In this document: positions 14,543 to 21,821 of the stretch, one piece after another
Layout: every line of letters begins with the position of its first letter
Position numbering within the stretch: the first letter of the stretch is position 1
From: a virus
Reading direction: 5' to 3' (one strand)
DNA length: 50,859 nt
Virus record (IMG/VR): IMGVR_UViG_3300049259_000143
Span: 1 to 50,859 of that record
Program-made: the position numbers and the translations under genes
The notes under the pieces: generated by a model
Databases searched by the model: none
The model's input: the letters and a program-made list of their open reading frames with translations, nothing else
Told to the model about the DNA's origin: nothing

Positions 14543-15517
14543 TTAACTGGGTGGCACCCAGGCTTGTACCTGGTTGTAGGTGGAGAACGCGGCCTGGAAC
14601 GCGGCCTGCGTGGGGTAGATGGCTTGGATGTCGTTGTAGGTGGCGTGTGCGCCCACGTCGACGGTCACGACGAGCCCGGCGGGGGTGGCGGCCTGCACCG
14701 CCGCGGTCAACTCGGCTCCCGAGGCCGGGAAGCTCGAGTAGCTGGGCCATGCCGCCTCGAACGCGGCGATGGTCGGATACGCGGCCTGCACGTCGTTGTA
14801 GGTCATGCCCAGCAGGTTCTGGGAGAACACCGTCACGGTGAGCCGGTACGGGTCGCCGTCGCGTTCGGTGAGCCGCACGGTGGCGCCGCTGGTGACGTAG
14901 CGCTGGGCGGCGGCGATGATCGCGGCGGGTGTGCCGCGTGCCTCCGCGGACTGGGTGGTGAGCTGGGTTCGCTGCTGCGCGTCCGGCAGGCTCGGGTCAA
15001 CGTCGACACCGACGAACTGGCCCAGCCACGGCAGCGCGCTGCGGGGACAGCGCTGCACATCCAGCAGTTGTGACCAGCCCGGCCGCGTGCCCTGGTCCCG
15101 CACTAGGTCATCCACCGGCTGGACCATGGCCGCCAGCGCATCGCAGAACAGCAGCAGCGGATAGCCGCGGCCCGCGTCGCCCTGCGTCCACGGCCCCAGC
15201 GCCGCATACAGCGACCACGCGTCGTACCGCACCGCGGGCACGGTGCCCCGCACGGTGGTGCCGTGCGGTTCCGTCCCGGCCGTCGCGATGATCGACGCGA
15301 CCCCGGCCAGTGCCGCTTTCGGCGGGCCGGTGATGACAGGCCCCGCCCACAGCGACCCCGTGCCGCGCAGCGTGGCCACCGGCAGGCTGGTGGCTTTCGC
15401 GGTGGCCGTAAGCGACCCGGTGCCGGCCAGGGTGGCGGTGGGCAGTGTGGTGCCCGTTGCGGCGGGTGACAGGGTGCCGGCCGCGGCGAGCGTCGCCGAC
15501 GCGGTAACCGTAGCCAT
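14543..15517 (-). CDS. phage tail protein I (gpI-like baseplate protein)
   Basis: A 324-residue protein. The central part (DVQRCPRSALPWLGQFVGVD) has the CP-x-x-LPWLG signature of the P2 gpI family, which joins baseplate and fibres. The N-terminal 80 residues are low-complexity Ala/Thr/Gly beta repeats built on an A-T-L-x-GTGSL unit. The C-terminus holds two copies of a 25-residue unit: MTYNDVQAAYPTIAAFEAAW and ATYNDIQAIYPTQAAFQAAF. Located after gpJ and before the fibre, as in other contractile tails. Confidence 0.8.
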   Translation of the reverse strand: MATVTASATLAAAGTLSPAATGTTLPTATLAGTGSLTATAKATSLPVATLRGTGSLWAGPVITGPPKAALAGVASIIATAGTEPHGTTVRGTVPAVRYDAWSLYAALGPWTQGDAGRGYPLLLFCDALAAMVQPVDDLVRDQGTRPGWSQLLDVQRCPRSALPWLGQFVGVDVDPSLPDAQQRTQLTTQSAEARGTPAAIIAAAQRYVTSGATVRLTERDGDPYRLTVTVFSQNLLGMTYNDVQAAYPTIAAFEAAWPSYSSFPASGAELTAAVQAATPAGLVVTVDVGAHATYNDIQAIYPTQAAFQAAFSTYNQVQAWVPPS

Positions 15518-15526
15518 CGCCGCCGC

Positions 15527-15913
15527 CTAGGTGAGCGTGGCCTGCAGCGCAGCCGCGGAGAACGAGAGGGTGTCGCCGGCGTTGGTGGATTTGTTCGACG
15601 CGAGGCTGCCCTGCATCAGCCGCCGCGGCGTGGCGCTCGAGTCCCACAGTTCGACCGCCACCACCGACGCCGCGGGCATGGACGTGAAGTTGATGGCGCC
15701 GGCGTTCGAGGCGGTGCCACTGGATGGTGCGGCGGGGCCGAAGTTCTGCCGCGCGTAGGACCCGCCGGTGACTTCGGTGCCGGCTGCGGTGGCTGAGCCT
15801 TGCGCGGTCATCAGCCGCACGGTGGTGGGTGCGGTGTAGGCGGTGAAGCTAGCGGGCACGAACATGGCGTTCAGCAGGTTCGTCGCGCACGCCTGGTCCA
15901 ATGTGGACGCCAT
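15527..15913 (-). CDS. phage tail fibre-type protein, 128 aa
   Basis: Short beta-rich protein of a kind common in actinophages: TGGSYARQNFGPAAPSS, INFTSMPAASVVAVELWDSS and NAGDTLSFSAAALQATLT are the usual three blocks (SY-R, aromatic/W-D, GDTLSF). Such proteins lie near fibre genes and probably cap or decorate the baseplate. No signal peptide. Product begins MASTLDQACATNLLNAMFVP. Confidence 0.65.
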   Translation of the reverse strand: MASTLDQACATNLLNAMFVPASFTAYTAPTTVRLMTAQGSATAAGTEVTGGSYARQNFGPAAPSSGTASNAGAINFTSMPAASVVAVELWDSSATPRRLMQGSLASNKSTNAGDTLSFSAAALQATLT

Positions 15914-15916
15914 ATG

Positions 15917-16141
15917 TCAGTACTCCCTCACCGGTAGCGATTCGAGGTGTTCCCGCAGCTTCTGGCCTTTCGCGCCACCTGCCTCGGAGAGTTGGAGGAC
16001 GCAGATCGGGCAGGGCGGGTCGCCGGTGGCGTGGCAGTCGAGGTGGTAGAAGACGCTGTTGTGGTCGGCGTCCAGCACGAACTGGTGTTTGGGGTCGGTG
16101 TCGGATTGTCCGCACGCGTTGCATGTCCTGATATCTGGCAT
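15917..16141 (-). CDS. small zinc-binding protein, 74 aa
   Basis: Begins MPDIRTCNACGQSDTDPKHQ. Cysteine and histidine pairs (CNACG, HLDCHATGDPPCPIC) form an obvious two-knuckle zinc fold. It starts at the ATG 16141, five bases after the previous gene. One of a string of tiny genes between gpJ and the fibre genes whose jobs are unknown. Confidence 0.65.
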   Translation of the reverse strand: MPDIRTCNACGQSDTDPKHQFVLDADHNSVFYHLDCHATGDPPCPICVLQLSEAGGAKGQKLREHLESLPVREY

Positions 16142-16145
16142 GGCG

Positions 16146-16388
16146 CTACCCCCGGATCGCCTTCGTATTGCCTGGCCACTGCCGGTGGTCTGACGGCGAA
16201 CCCGGTGGCCGGTGGTAGTCGCCCGGGCACGGCAGTTCGCCGTCTCCGGGGGTGTGGCCGGTGTAGGCGATGCCCCACATTCGCCGGAGTTCCTGGAAGT
16301 CGGGGAACTGGTCGCACGCCCAGCACTCGCCGGGTGCGTGGACGATCCGCTGGTCGCAGTGCGGCATGGCCGCTCGGGGCGCGCTCAC
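16146..16388 (-). CDS. small Cys/His-rich phage protein, 80 aa
   Basis: Starts at the GTG inside the GTGA overlap with the Acb2-like gene. The core, HCDQRIVHAPGECWACD then FQELRRMWGIAYTGHTPGD and LPCPGDYHRP, is a pattern I associate with small conserved actinophage proteins that carry C-x2-C and H-x2-C pairs. Likely zinc-binding. Function unknown. Coupling to the Acb2-like gene may hint at a shared role in countering host defence. Confidence 0.65.
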   Translation of the reverse strand: MSAPRAAMPHCDQRIVHAPGECWACDQFPDFQELRRMWGIAYTGHTPGDGELPCPGDYHRPPGSPSDHRQWPGNTKAIRG

Positions 16389-16924
16389 GTGCTCATCGCC
16401 TCCGGGTTGATCTGCTGGGTGCGGGCGATCGCCGAGTTCGCGTGCATCATGGCCAGGTCCATCGCGTCGAGTGCGTGTTTCTTCTCGTCGCACTCGGGAA
16501 GCAGGTCGTTCAGCCAGGTGGCCAGCATGTGGGTGTTGGTGCGCACCGCTTCGTGGGCCCGCACGATGTCGTCGCTGCTGGGCGGGTGGTAGGCGTGCCG
16601 GTTGGCTAGCGCGTCACGGTCCACGGTCGTCTCCTTCGTCGGCATAGCTGGCTCGCCGGCCGGGTGCGCGGCTGTTCCCCACCGCCGCCACAACGGCCTC
16701 CGAAACTCAACGGTGGGGAACTCATCCATGGACGGTCCGCGTGAGATCCAGCGCGCTGAGCAGAGAGGGCAGATCCATTCGGCTCCGCGCGGCCAGTCGT
16801 GTGGCCAGGGCGGACTCCCGTACATCTCGGCGCCGGTGGCGGCGAGAGGACTTCCGGGTGTGATCGGGCGCCATGTCCAGCCCGGCTCGCACTGCCCGGG
16901 CCGGTGGGGGCGCTGCTGCACCAC
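16385..16924 (-). CDS. Acb2/Tad1 hairpin-domain protein with zinc-motif N-terminus
   Basis: The frame runs 179 codons from the GTG at 16924 (GGGAGGT six bases upstream). The C-terminal 75 residues match the Acb2/Tad1 helical hairpin: NRHAYHPP, HEAVRTNTHMLATWLNDLLP, MDLAMMHANSAIAR. Acb2 proteins bind cyclic nucleotides and silence CBASS and Thoeris. The first 90 residues are a different unit (WPHDWPRGAEWICPLCSARW). An internal GTG at 16624 with AAGGAG six bases upstream (and an ATG at 16645) would give the hairpin alone, about 79 residues, close to normal Acb2 size. So this may be a fusion, a nested pair, or two genes in one frame. The family call rests on pattern memory. Confidence 0.65.
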   Translation of the reverse strand: MVQQRPHRPGQCEPGWTWRPITPGSPLAATGAEMYGSPPWPHDWPRGAEWICPLCSARWISRGPSMDEFPTVEFRRPLWRRWGTAAHPAGEPAMPTKETTVDRDALANRHAYHPPSSDDIVRAHEAVRTNTHMLATWLNDLLPECDEKKHALDAMDLAMMHANSAIARTQQINPEAMST

Positions 16925-16972
16925 GAACGCACCTCCCAGCCCCGCCGGGGTTGCTGCGGCGTGGGAACCGCC

Positions 16973-17257
16973 CTATCGCGTGGCCCGGGAACGCTTCCGC
17001 TCAGGTCCGGAGTCGCCGGCGTCGTGTTCGGCGGGCATCTCGGGCAACTCGGCGACTTCGCTGGTGCTCAACCCGACGCGGAGGTGCCCGACGCGGGTCC
17101 GCGGGTTCCAGATCCACCACTCGCGGTCGTTGCCGACCCCGGCGAGTAGGCCGATCGCTGCCCGCTCAATCTGCCCAGGGGACCGCAGTTGCTGCAGGTC
17201 GGGGGTCCACAGGGATACGCTCGCGTGCCAAACTGGCGCGCCATCGTTGAGGCGCAT
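16973..17257 (-). CDS. hypothetical protein, 94 aa
   Basis: ATG at 17257 follows the stop of the preceding tiny gene directly (TGAATG). The product has W-rich beta strands (VWHASVSLWTPDLQQLRSPG, NDREWWIWNPRTRVGHLRVG) and a charged C-terminus (GPERKRSRATR). A similar small W-rich protein is often found in actinophage late operons, but I cannot name it. Confidence 0.6.
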   Translation of the reverse strand: MRLNDGAPVWHASVSLWTPDLQQLRSPGQIERAAIGLLAGVGNDREWWIWNPRTRVGHLRVGLSTSEVAELPEMPAEHDAGDSGPERKRSRATR

Positions 17258-17407
17258 TCAACGGTCGACGGCGAGGATGGACCTCAGCCAGTTTCCGCTG
17301 GGCAGGGGGTCGTCGGCCGTCAAGTCGGCCAGGGCGTCGACGCCGAGGTCCGCGCGGTGCAGCGGATGCGTCAGCGCGGTCGCCTGCCGCTCGGTCCGCT
17401 CGGCCAC
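17258..17407 (-). CDS. tiny hypothetical protein, 49 aa
   Basis: A GTG at 17407, one base after the gpJ stop, opens a frame VAERTERQATALTHPLHRAD that ends with NWLRSILAVDR at the TGA 17258-17260, immediately before the next ATG. Without it there would be a 150-base hole in an otherwise gap-free operon. The residue mix is protein-like, with alternating charged and aliphatic residues. Function unknown. Confidence 0.55.
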   Translation of the reverse strand: MAERTERQATALTHPLHRADLGVDALADLTADDPLPSGNWLRSILAVDR

Positions 17408-17408
17408 G

Positions 17409-18644
17409 TCAGCCCCCGATCATCGTGATGTTGATCTGCCCGGGTGTCGGTAACGGTACCGCCCCGGGGAGCTGCACATCCCCCGACGCTTGCGTCGCCG
17501 ACCCGAGCCCGATGGACAGGCCCGCGACGTAGGCGACACCGGGCACCGCATTGATCACCGACGCCACATCCAGATAGCGCACCGTGGGACTGTTGATCCA
17601 CCTGCCGGTCCACATGCCGCTGGAGTCCTGCGTGTCGCCCCAGTGCGCCGGCGACAGAAACGCGGACACCGCCGACGACACCGCCGCGGACACCGTGTTC
17701 AGCACCGCACCTGAGGTGGCGGCGACAGTCGCGGTGACCGTCACCGTGCTGGTCGTCGGTGAGATGACGTTGACGACGAAGTTGACCTCACGCATCGCCT
17801 GCAGCGTGGCCGCCAGCGACGACTGGGCCGCCGAGCCGAGCGGGCTACCGCTGGTGTCGACCGCGGCCACCGTGACCATGCGGGCGTTTCCGCTGGACCC
17901 GTCCGCCGGGTTGTACCCGTTCAACGCGGTCGCCCTGGCCACCCCGATCTGCGCTGCGGCGAGCGCCGCGAAATCAGCCGGCAGGATCGGCCGCGGCGTC
18001 AGCAGCTTCAGCTGGGACCGCAGCCGCGCCAGATACGCGGCCGTGGTTTCCGGGTCGGCGCCCCCCGAGCTCGCGGCCGTGCTGACCACGGAGGTCACCC
18101 ACGCCAGGTTGGAGAACAACTGCCAGGTGCCGGGCCCCAGCCCGTTGCTGTCCGCGCCGGGTGTGACCGCCGTCAACGGCACCGCACCCGACGCGGTGGA
18201 GGAGGAGCCCGGGGGGATCACCACGTCCGCGGTGGTGCGGAACAGGGTGCTGCTGCTGGCGCTGGTGGACCAGCCGACGATCGTGCCGGCCGGGATGGTG
18301 TGGCCCTGTGTGTCGGTCACTGTCCACGTTGAGGGCGCGGTCGCCGACGCACCGGCGATGGGCGGCAAGTTCAGCAGCGACTGCCCGAAGTACTGGAAGA
18401 TCGCTTCGCTGGCCTGGCCGGCGACCTGTGCGGTGGTGGCGGCCATCGCGGCGAGCGCCTGCACCAGCCACACCTCGAGGTGCCCGTCGCGGGGCACCCA
18501 GCCGGGCAAATTCGCGGCCAGGGTGGTCAACGCGTCGGTGGCGAGGGTGTTGGCGTCGGTGGTGACCGGCACCGCCAGATATCCGGTCGGTGTGACGGTC
18601 ACCGGCTGCACGCCGAACCCGCTGGAATCGGATGGTGTGGTCAC
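17409..18644 (-). CDS. baseplate J-like protein (gpJ)
   Basis: A 411-residue baseplate wedge protein of the P2 gpJ/T4 gp6 family. Family marks are the N-terminal helix with LVQALAAMAATTAQVAGQAS, the GYLAVPVTTDANT start, LGPGTWQLFSNLAWVTSVVS, and the DPETTAAYLARLRSQLKLLT segment followed by PADFAALAAA. It forms the periphery of the contractile tail baseplate and would contact gp25 and gpI, encoded on either side. Its ATG overlaps the stop of the gp25-like gene. Confidence 0.9.
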   Translation of the reverse strand: MTTPSDSSGFGVQPVTVTPTGYLAVPVTTDANTLATDALTTLAANLPGWVPRDGHLEVWLVQALAAMAATTAQVAGQASEAIFQYFGQSLLNLPPIAGASATAPSTWTVTDTQGHTIPAGTIVGWSTSASSSTLFRTTADVVIPPGSSSTASGAVPLTAVTPGADSNGLGPGTWQLFSNLAWVTSVVSTAASSGGADPETTAAYLARLRSQLKLLTPRPILPADFAALAAAQIGVARATALNGYNPADGSSGNARMVTVAAVDTSGSPLGSAAQSSLAATLQAMREVNFVVNVISPTTSTVTVTATVAATSGAVLNTVSAAVSSAVSAFLSPAHWGDTQDSSGMWTGRWINSPTVRYLDVASVINAVPGVAYVAGLSIGLGSATQASGDVQLPGAVPLPTPGQINITMIGG

Positions 18645-18946
18645 GGCAGCTCCGCGCGCAGTTGCGCGTGCCCGTCGCCGCGGATGTCCAGACGGACCCG
18701 CGCCGACGCGGCACGCGGTTCGAACGTGCCGATGGCCTGCTGCACCGCCGGGATGTCGGCCCCAGCGGTGAACGTCACGTCCGGCACCCCGTAGGCGGGA
18801 TATTCGGTGCGGCTACCGGCGGGGGTGGCGAGCAGCACCGTCACGCACTGGCTGATTTCGCCGCGGCTGTCCTGTTCGAGGGTGGCGATGGTGCCGTCTT
18901 TGCCGAGGGTGAACGGCCACGCGAAATGCGGCAACATCAGCGTCAC
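18641..18946 (-). CDS. gp25/gpW-like baseplate protein
   Basis: A 101-residue protein of the T4 gp25/P2 gpW family that links sheath to baseplate. The typical order is present: HFAWPFTLGKDG near the N-terminus, the SQCVTVLLATPAGSRTEYPA block (family R-x2-x2-P-x-Y-G pattern, here EYPAYGVPD), and a C-terminal beta hairpin. Length is normal. It lies between the spike and gpJ, the standard order in contractile tails. Confidence 0.9.
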   Translation of the reverse strand: MTLMLPHFAWPFTLGKDGTIATLEQDSRGEISQCVTVLLATPAGSRTEYPAYGVPDVTFTAGADIPAVQQAIGTFEPRAASARVRLDIRGDGHAQLRAELP

Positions 18947-18950
18947 CCCG

Positions 18951-20210
18951 TTAGCTCGCCGAGTAGTAGAGGACGCACCAGCAGAGCCGGTCGCCGGTGG
19001 TGCACACCGGTTCGGTCAGTGCCTTCATGGTCATGGATTTGGTGAACGGCACCCCGCCCCATTTGGACCACAGGTCGGTGGCCATGCCGACGCAGTTCGG
19101 CTGGTTCGACGGTTTGTCGGTTCCGACGTAGCTGTGGAACGAGGTGTTGTAGTCCTTCCACCCGTTGAAGTACCAGGCGGAGTCGTACCAGTCCTCGGTG
19201 CCGGTGGCCTGGATGGACGGGTCGGTTTCGCCGTCGATGTAGAACGCGAAATTCCGTTCCATCCAGGAGTCAGAGTTGCCGTCGGAGGGGCTCGGGGTGA
19301 TCACCTTGGCGTCGACCCCGCCGACCTGCGAGTGGTAGACGACGGTACCGGGTCCGCCGGACGTGCTCGCCAGGGTGATCACGTCGCCGGGCTGCCGGGT
19401 CACCACCTGGTCCTTGAACCGGGCACCCGCGCAGCGCAGCCGTTGTCCGTTCGCCTGATCCGCCGCAGTGAGCTCGTAGGTGGCCATGCTGTAGATCCAG
19501 CCGCGCAGCGTGTTCGGGTTGTAGTGGGCGATGCGGATGCGGGACCCGAAAGGGAGCGGGAACGTGATCAGGAACCCGGTGTTGTAGTTCGCCGAGTTGA
19601 TTTCGGCGTGCACGTGGGTGCAGGAATGCGACCCGGAGGCGGCCCCAGCACCCCAGTGTGTGGCGAGCAGGGTGCCGTAGTCGATGTCGATCGCCGGGGT
19701 GGACGCGCCGTCGTAGTAGACGCGGAGCCGGCCGTCGAGTGAGGTTCCGTCGGCGCCGAGCGCCATCCACAGCGACACCACGGTCCCGGGGCCGGTCTGG
19801 TCCAGCAGGGTTTGCTCGCTGTTCGGTTGTACCGCCACGTTCTCGACCTTGTTGAGGTGGAGCTTGGTGGTGCGTAGCGAGCCGAGTGCGTTGACCAACG
19901 GTGTACCTCCCTGGGTGGCTGGCGGGTCTGGTGTCCAGCCGAAGAAATTGGTGACGTAGGGCTTGTCGAGTCCGCCGCCGACGAAGGTCACGAGACAGCG
20001 GGTGCCGGGCGGGGGGACCGCGCCGGGTTGCGGCTCCTGGTAGGGCGCCGGCCCGAATTTGAAGTCGGGGCTGTAGGCGGGGACGGTGAACTGGACGCCG
20101 GAGGTGTCGGCGGTGACGACGATGCCTTCCTGTGGGCCGTCCATCGCGGGCACGGTGGCCCGCTGGCGGGTCAGTGCGTAGCCGATCGCGGCGAGGTTCG
20201 GGTCCGCCAC
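18951..20210 (-). CDS. baseplate spike (gpV-like) fused to GH172/DUF2961 domain
   Basis: A 419-residue fusion. Residues 1-95 look like a gpV/VgrG-type OB domain (DGPQEGIVVTADTSGVQFTV, PPGTRCLVTFVGGGLDKPYV). Residues about 115-419 are a DUF2961 (GH172) double jelly roll: SLWMALGADG, LRVYYDGASTPAIDIDYGTL, FYIDGETDPSIQATGTEDWY. Two glutamates, E318 and E339 (in GTED), have the 21-residue spacing I recall for the catalytic pair of family GH172. GH172 enzymes act on fructofuranosides and on D-arabinofuranosides of mycobacterial arabinan. Beside the hub and gp25 genes, this is the tail tip, so cell-wall arabinan is the likely target. Fusion and families are seen; substrate is inference. Confidence 0.8.
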   Translation of the reverse strand: MADPNLAAIGYALTRQRATVPAMDGPQEGIVVTADTSGVQFTVPAYSPDFKFGPAPYQEPQPGAVPPPGTRCLVTFVGGGLDKPYVTNFFGWTPDPPATQGGTPLVNALGSLRTTKLHLNKVENVAVQPNSEQTLLDQTGPGTVVSLWMALGADGTSLDGRLRVYYDGASTPAIDIDYGTLLATHWGAGAASGSHSCTHVHAEINSANYNTGFLITFPLPFGSRIRIAHYNPNTLRGWIYSMATYELTAADQANGQRLRCAGARFKDQVVTRQPGDVITLASTSGGPGTVVYHSQVGGVDAKVITPSPSDGNSDSWMERNFAFYIDGETDPSIQATGTEDWYDSAWYFNGWKDYNTSFHSYVGTDKPSNQPNCVGMATDLWSKWGGVPFTKSMTMKALTEPVCTTGDRLCWCVLYYSAS

Positions 20211-20222
20211 CGTGCCCCCCTT

Positions 20223-21062
20223 TTAGCTGGTGTTTTGGGGTTCGGGGAGGGTGGGTTGCGGCGCCACCAGCTGGATGGTGCAGGCGGTGTGGAACAGGTC
20301 CCGGTCGATGCGGGCGACCATCCACGTCCGGGATGCGGGTCCGAGCCCGGTGACTTGGATGATGGCGCCGAGGTCGCCGTGCCAGATGGGTGCGTAGGTG
20401 TAGACGGTGGTTTCGGCGAGGGGTTTGCCGATGTCCCAGTCGGTGATGTCGATGAGGTCGACGCCTCCGGTGTATTCGGCGATGGTCATGGTGGGTGCCG
20501 CGGTGAACCACCAGTCGTCCGGCCCGAACAGGACGGACGTGCCGTCGCTGTAGCAGCGGTAGCCGACGTCTTGCGCGAGCCGGGTGAGGCAGGTCCAGGT
20601 GTCTTCTTGCGGGTCTTGTGTGGTGCCGCGCGCCAAGGGTTCTTTCGCGAGCGGGCCGGGCGGTGACCCGATGAACGGCACCCCGGCTGTCCGGCACAGT
20701 TGCTGGGCGAACTGCACCCGGGTCACCACACCGGGTGCGGCGGCCAGCGGCCCTTTGATGGTGCGGAGCCGGGCGATGATCGAGTCCTCGAACGTGAGGA
20801 TGGTCTGGTTGGCGCGTTTCCCGACCTTCACCAGCCAGAACGAGATGGGGCCGACCGCCAGGCGGGATTGCCGGTTCGCGACGGACGAGTTGAGCACGGA
20901 CCGGTCGCTGTCCTCCACTGTGACCGTGACGGTCGCCGCCTGGGTGATGTCCCGCGAGATCGTGCACCCGGTGGTGCGGGAGTCGATCGGCACCGAGCCG
21001 TCGAGTTGAAGGTTCGACGCGAAATATCCGGCCAGGGCGGCGTTGTAGCTGTCGAACGCCAC
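20223..21062 (-). CDS. baseplate hub protein (gpD/gp27-like)
   Basis: A 279-residue protein in the place of the hub between the LysM protein and the spike. It begins with a beta barrel (MAFDSYNAALAGYFASNLQL), then DITQAATVTVTVEDSDRSVL and the second-half block TWTCLTRLAQDVGYRCYSDG followed by VLFGPDD, which is typical of XkdQ/late control protein D members (a domain that reads the ligand groove, then LFG-D). It would trimerise around the spike. Confidence 0.8.
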   Translation of the reverse strand: MAFDSYNAALAGYFASNLQLDGSVPIDSRTTGCTISRDITQAATVTVTVEDSDRSVLNSSVANRQSRLAVGPISFWLVKVGKRANQTILTFEDSIIARLRTIKGPLAAAPGVVTRVQFAQQLCRTAGVPFIGSPPGPLAKEPLARGTTQDPQEDTWTCLTRLAQDVGYRCYSDGTSVLFGPDDWWFTAAPTMTIAEYTGGVDLIDITDWDIGKPLAETTVYTYAPIWHGDLGAIIQVTGLGPASRTWMVARIDRDLFHTACTIQLVAPQPTLPEPQNTS

Positions 21063-21069
21063 AGGTCAC

Positions 21070-21804
21070 CTACCACGGCAGCTGGAGGGTTTGCCCTGCG
21101 GTGATAGCCGCCGGGTCCCGGACGTTGTTCATTTGCGCGATCACCACCCACAACCTCAGGTCCCCGAGCTGCTGGGCGGCGATGCTGGTGAGGTCGTCGC
21201 CGTCGCGGATCACGTAGGTGCGCCACGACCCGGGCGGGTATGCCTGGATCTGTGCCAGCAGATCCGGCGGGAGAGAGGCCAGACCGGGCAGGAGCGCGGC
21301 GGCGGCCTGGTTGGTGGCGGTGATCTGCTGTTGCGCCAGTTCGACCGGCGACCCGTAGGTCGTGTCGATGCGGGAGGCTTCCAGCAGTGTCAGCGTCACC
21401 TCCTGCTGGACACGCACTTGGTCGAGGCGGCGTTGCGCCGCTTTCCACGTCACCCCGAACAGGACCCATTCGGGGATGCGGGCTGTGTCGACCGGGCCGG
21501 TGACCCGCAGCCGGGCCGGTTCCCGCTTCCCCGGCACCTTGTACCGCCAGCCGTGCACGGCATCGCAGTCGGCTTCCACGGAGTCCTGCGCGTCGGCCCG
21601 GTCCAGCATCAGCGGCAGGTCGAGCTGGGTGAGCGCGATCGATGTGAACTCCAGGAAGGGTTTGCTGGTGGGCCGGTCGATCACTGTCCACGAGTAGCCG
21701 CCGGAGGTGTAGACGCTGGTGGTGGCGTCGCCGAGGAGCCCGAATCCGATGGGGCGGGAGCCGGGCGGGTCGAGCGGTGTGATCCACACGTCCGGTACCG
21801 GCAT
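21070..21804 (-). CDS. LysM-domain baseplate protein (gp53/XkdP-like)
   Basis: A 244-residue protein. The C-terminal 50 residues are a LysM domain (RTYVIRDGDDLTSIAAQQLG ... LQLPW), as in XkdP, T4 gp53 and related baseplate proteins that join the tape measure/tube end to the hub. The N-terminal 180 residues are beta-rich and have no other motif I recognise. Operon order (tape measure, LysM protein, hub, spike) is the usual one for contractile tails. Confidence 0.85.
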   Translation of the reverse strand: MPVPDVWITPLDPPGSRPIGFGLLGDATTSVYTSGGYSWTVIDRPTSKPFLEFTSIALTQLDLPLMLDRADAQDSVEADCDAVHGWRYKVPGKREPARLRVTGPVDTARIPEWVLFGVTWKAAQRRLDQVRVQQEVTLTLLEASRIDTTYGSPVELAQQQITATNQAAAALLPGLASLPPDLLAQIQAYPPGSWRTYVIRDGDDLTSIAAQQLGDLRLWVVIAQMNNVRDPAAITAGQTLQLPW

Positions 21805-21821
21805 CCCCGTTCACCCCCCGG

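Noticed and set aside
18951-20210. Spike gene as a host sugar-metabolism gene captured by chance
   Set aside because: It is fused in frame to a gpV-like domain, has no signal peptide, and sits in exact baseplate gene order, so a tail role is far more likely.
19270-21069. Minus-strand open frame of 599 codons across hub and spike genes
   Set aside because: It is an Arg/His/Pro-rich shadow in another frame of the well-supported hub and spike genes.
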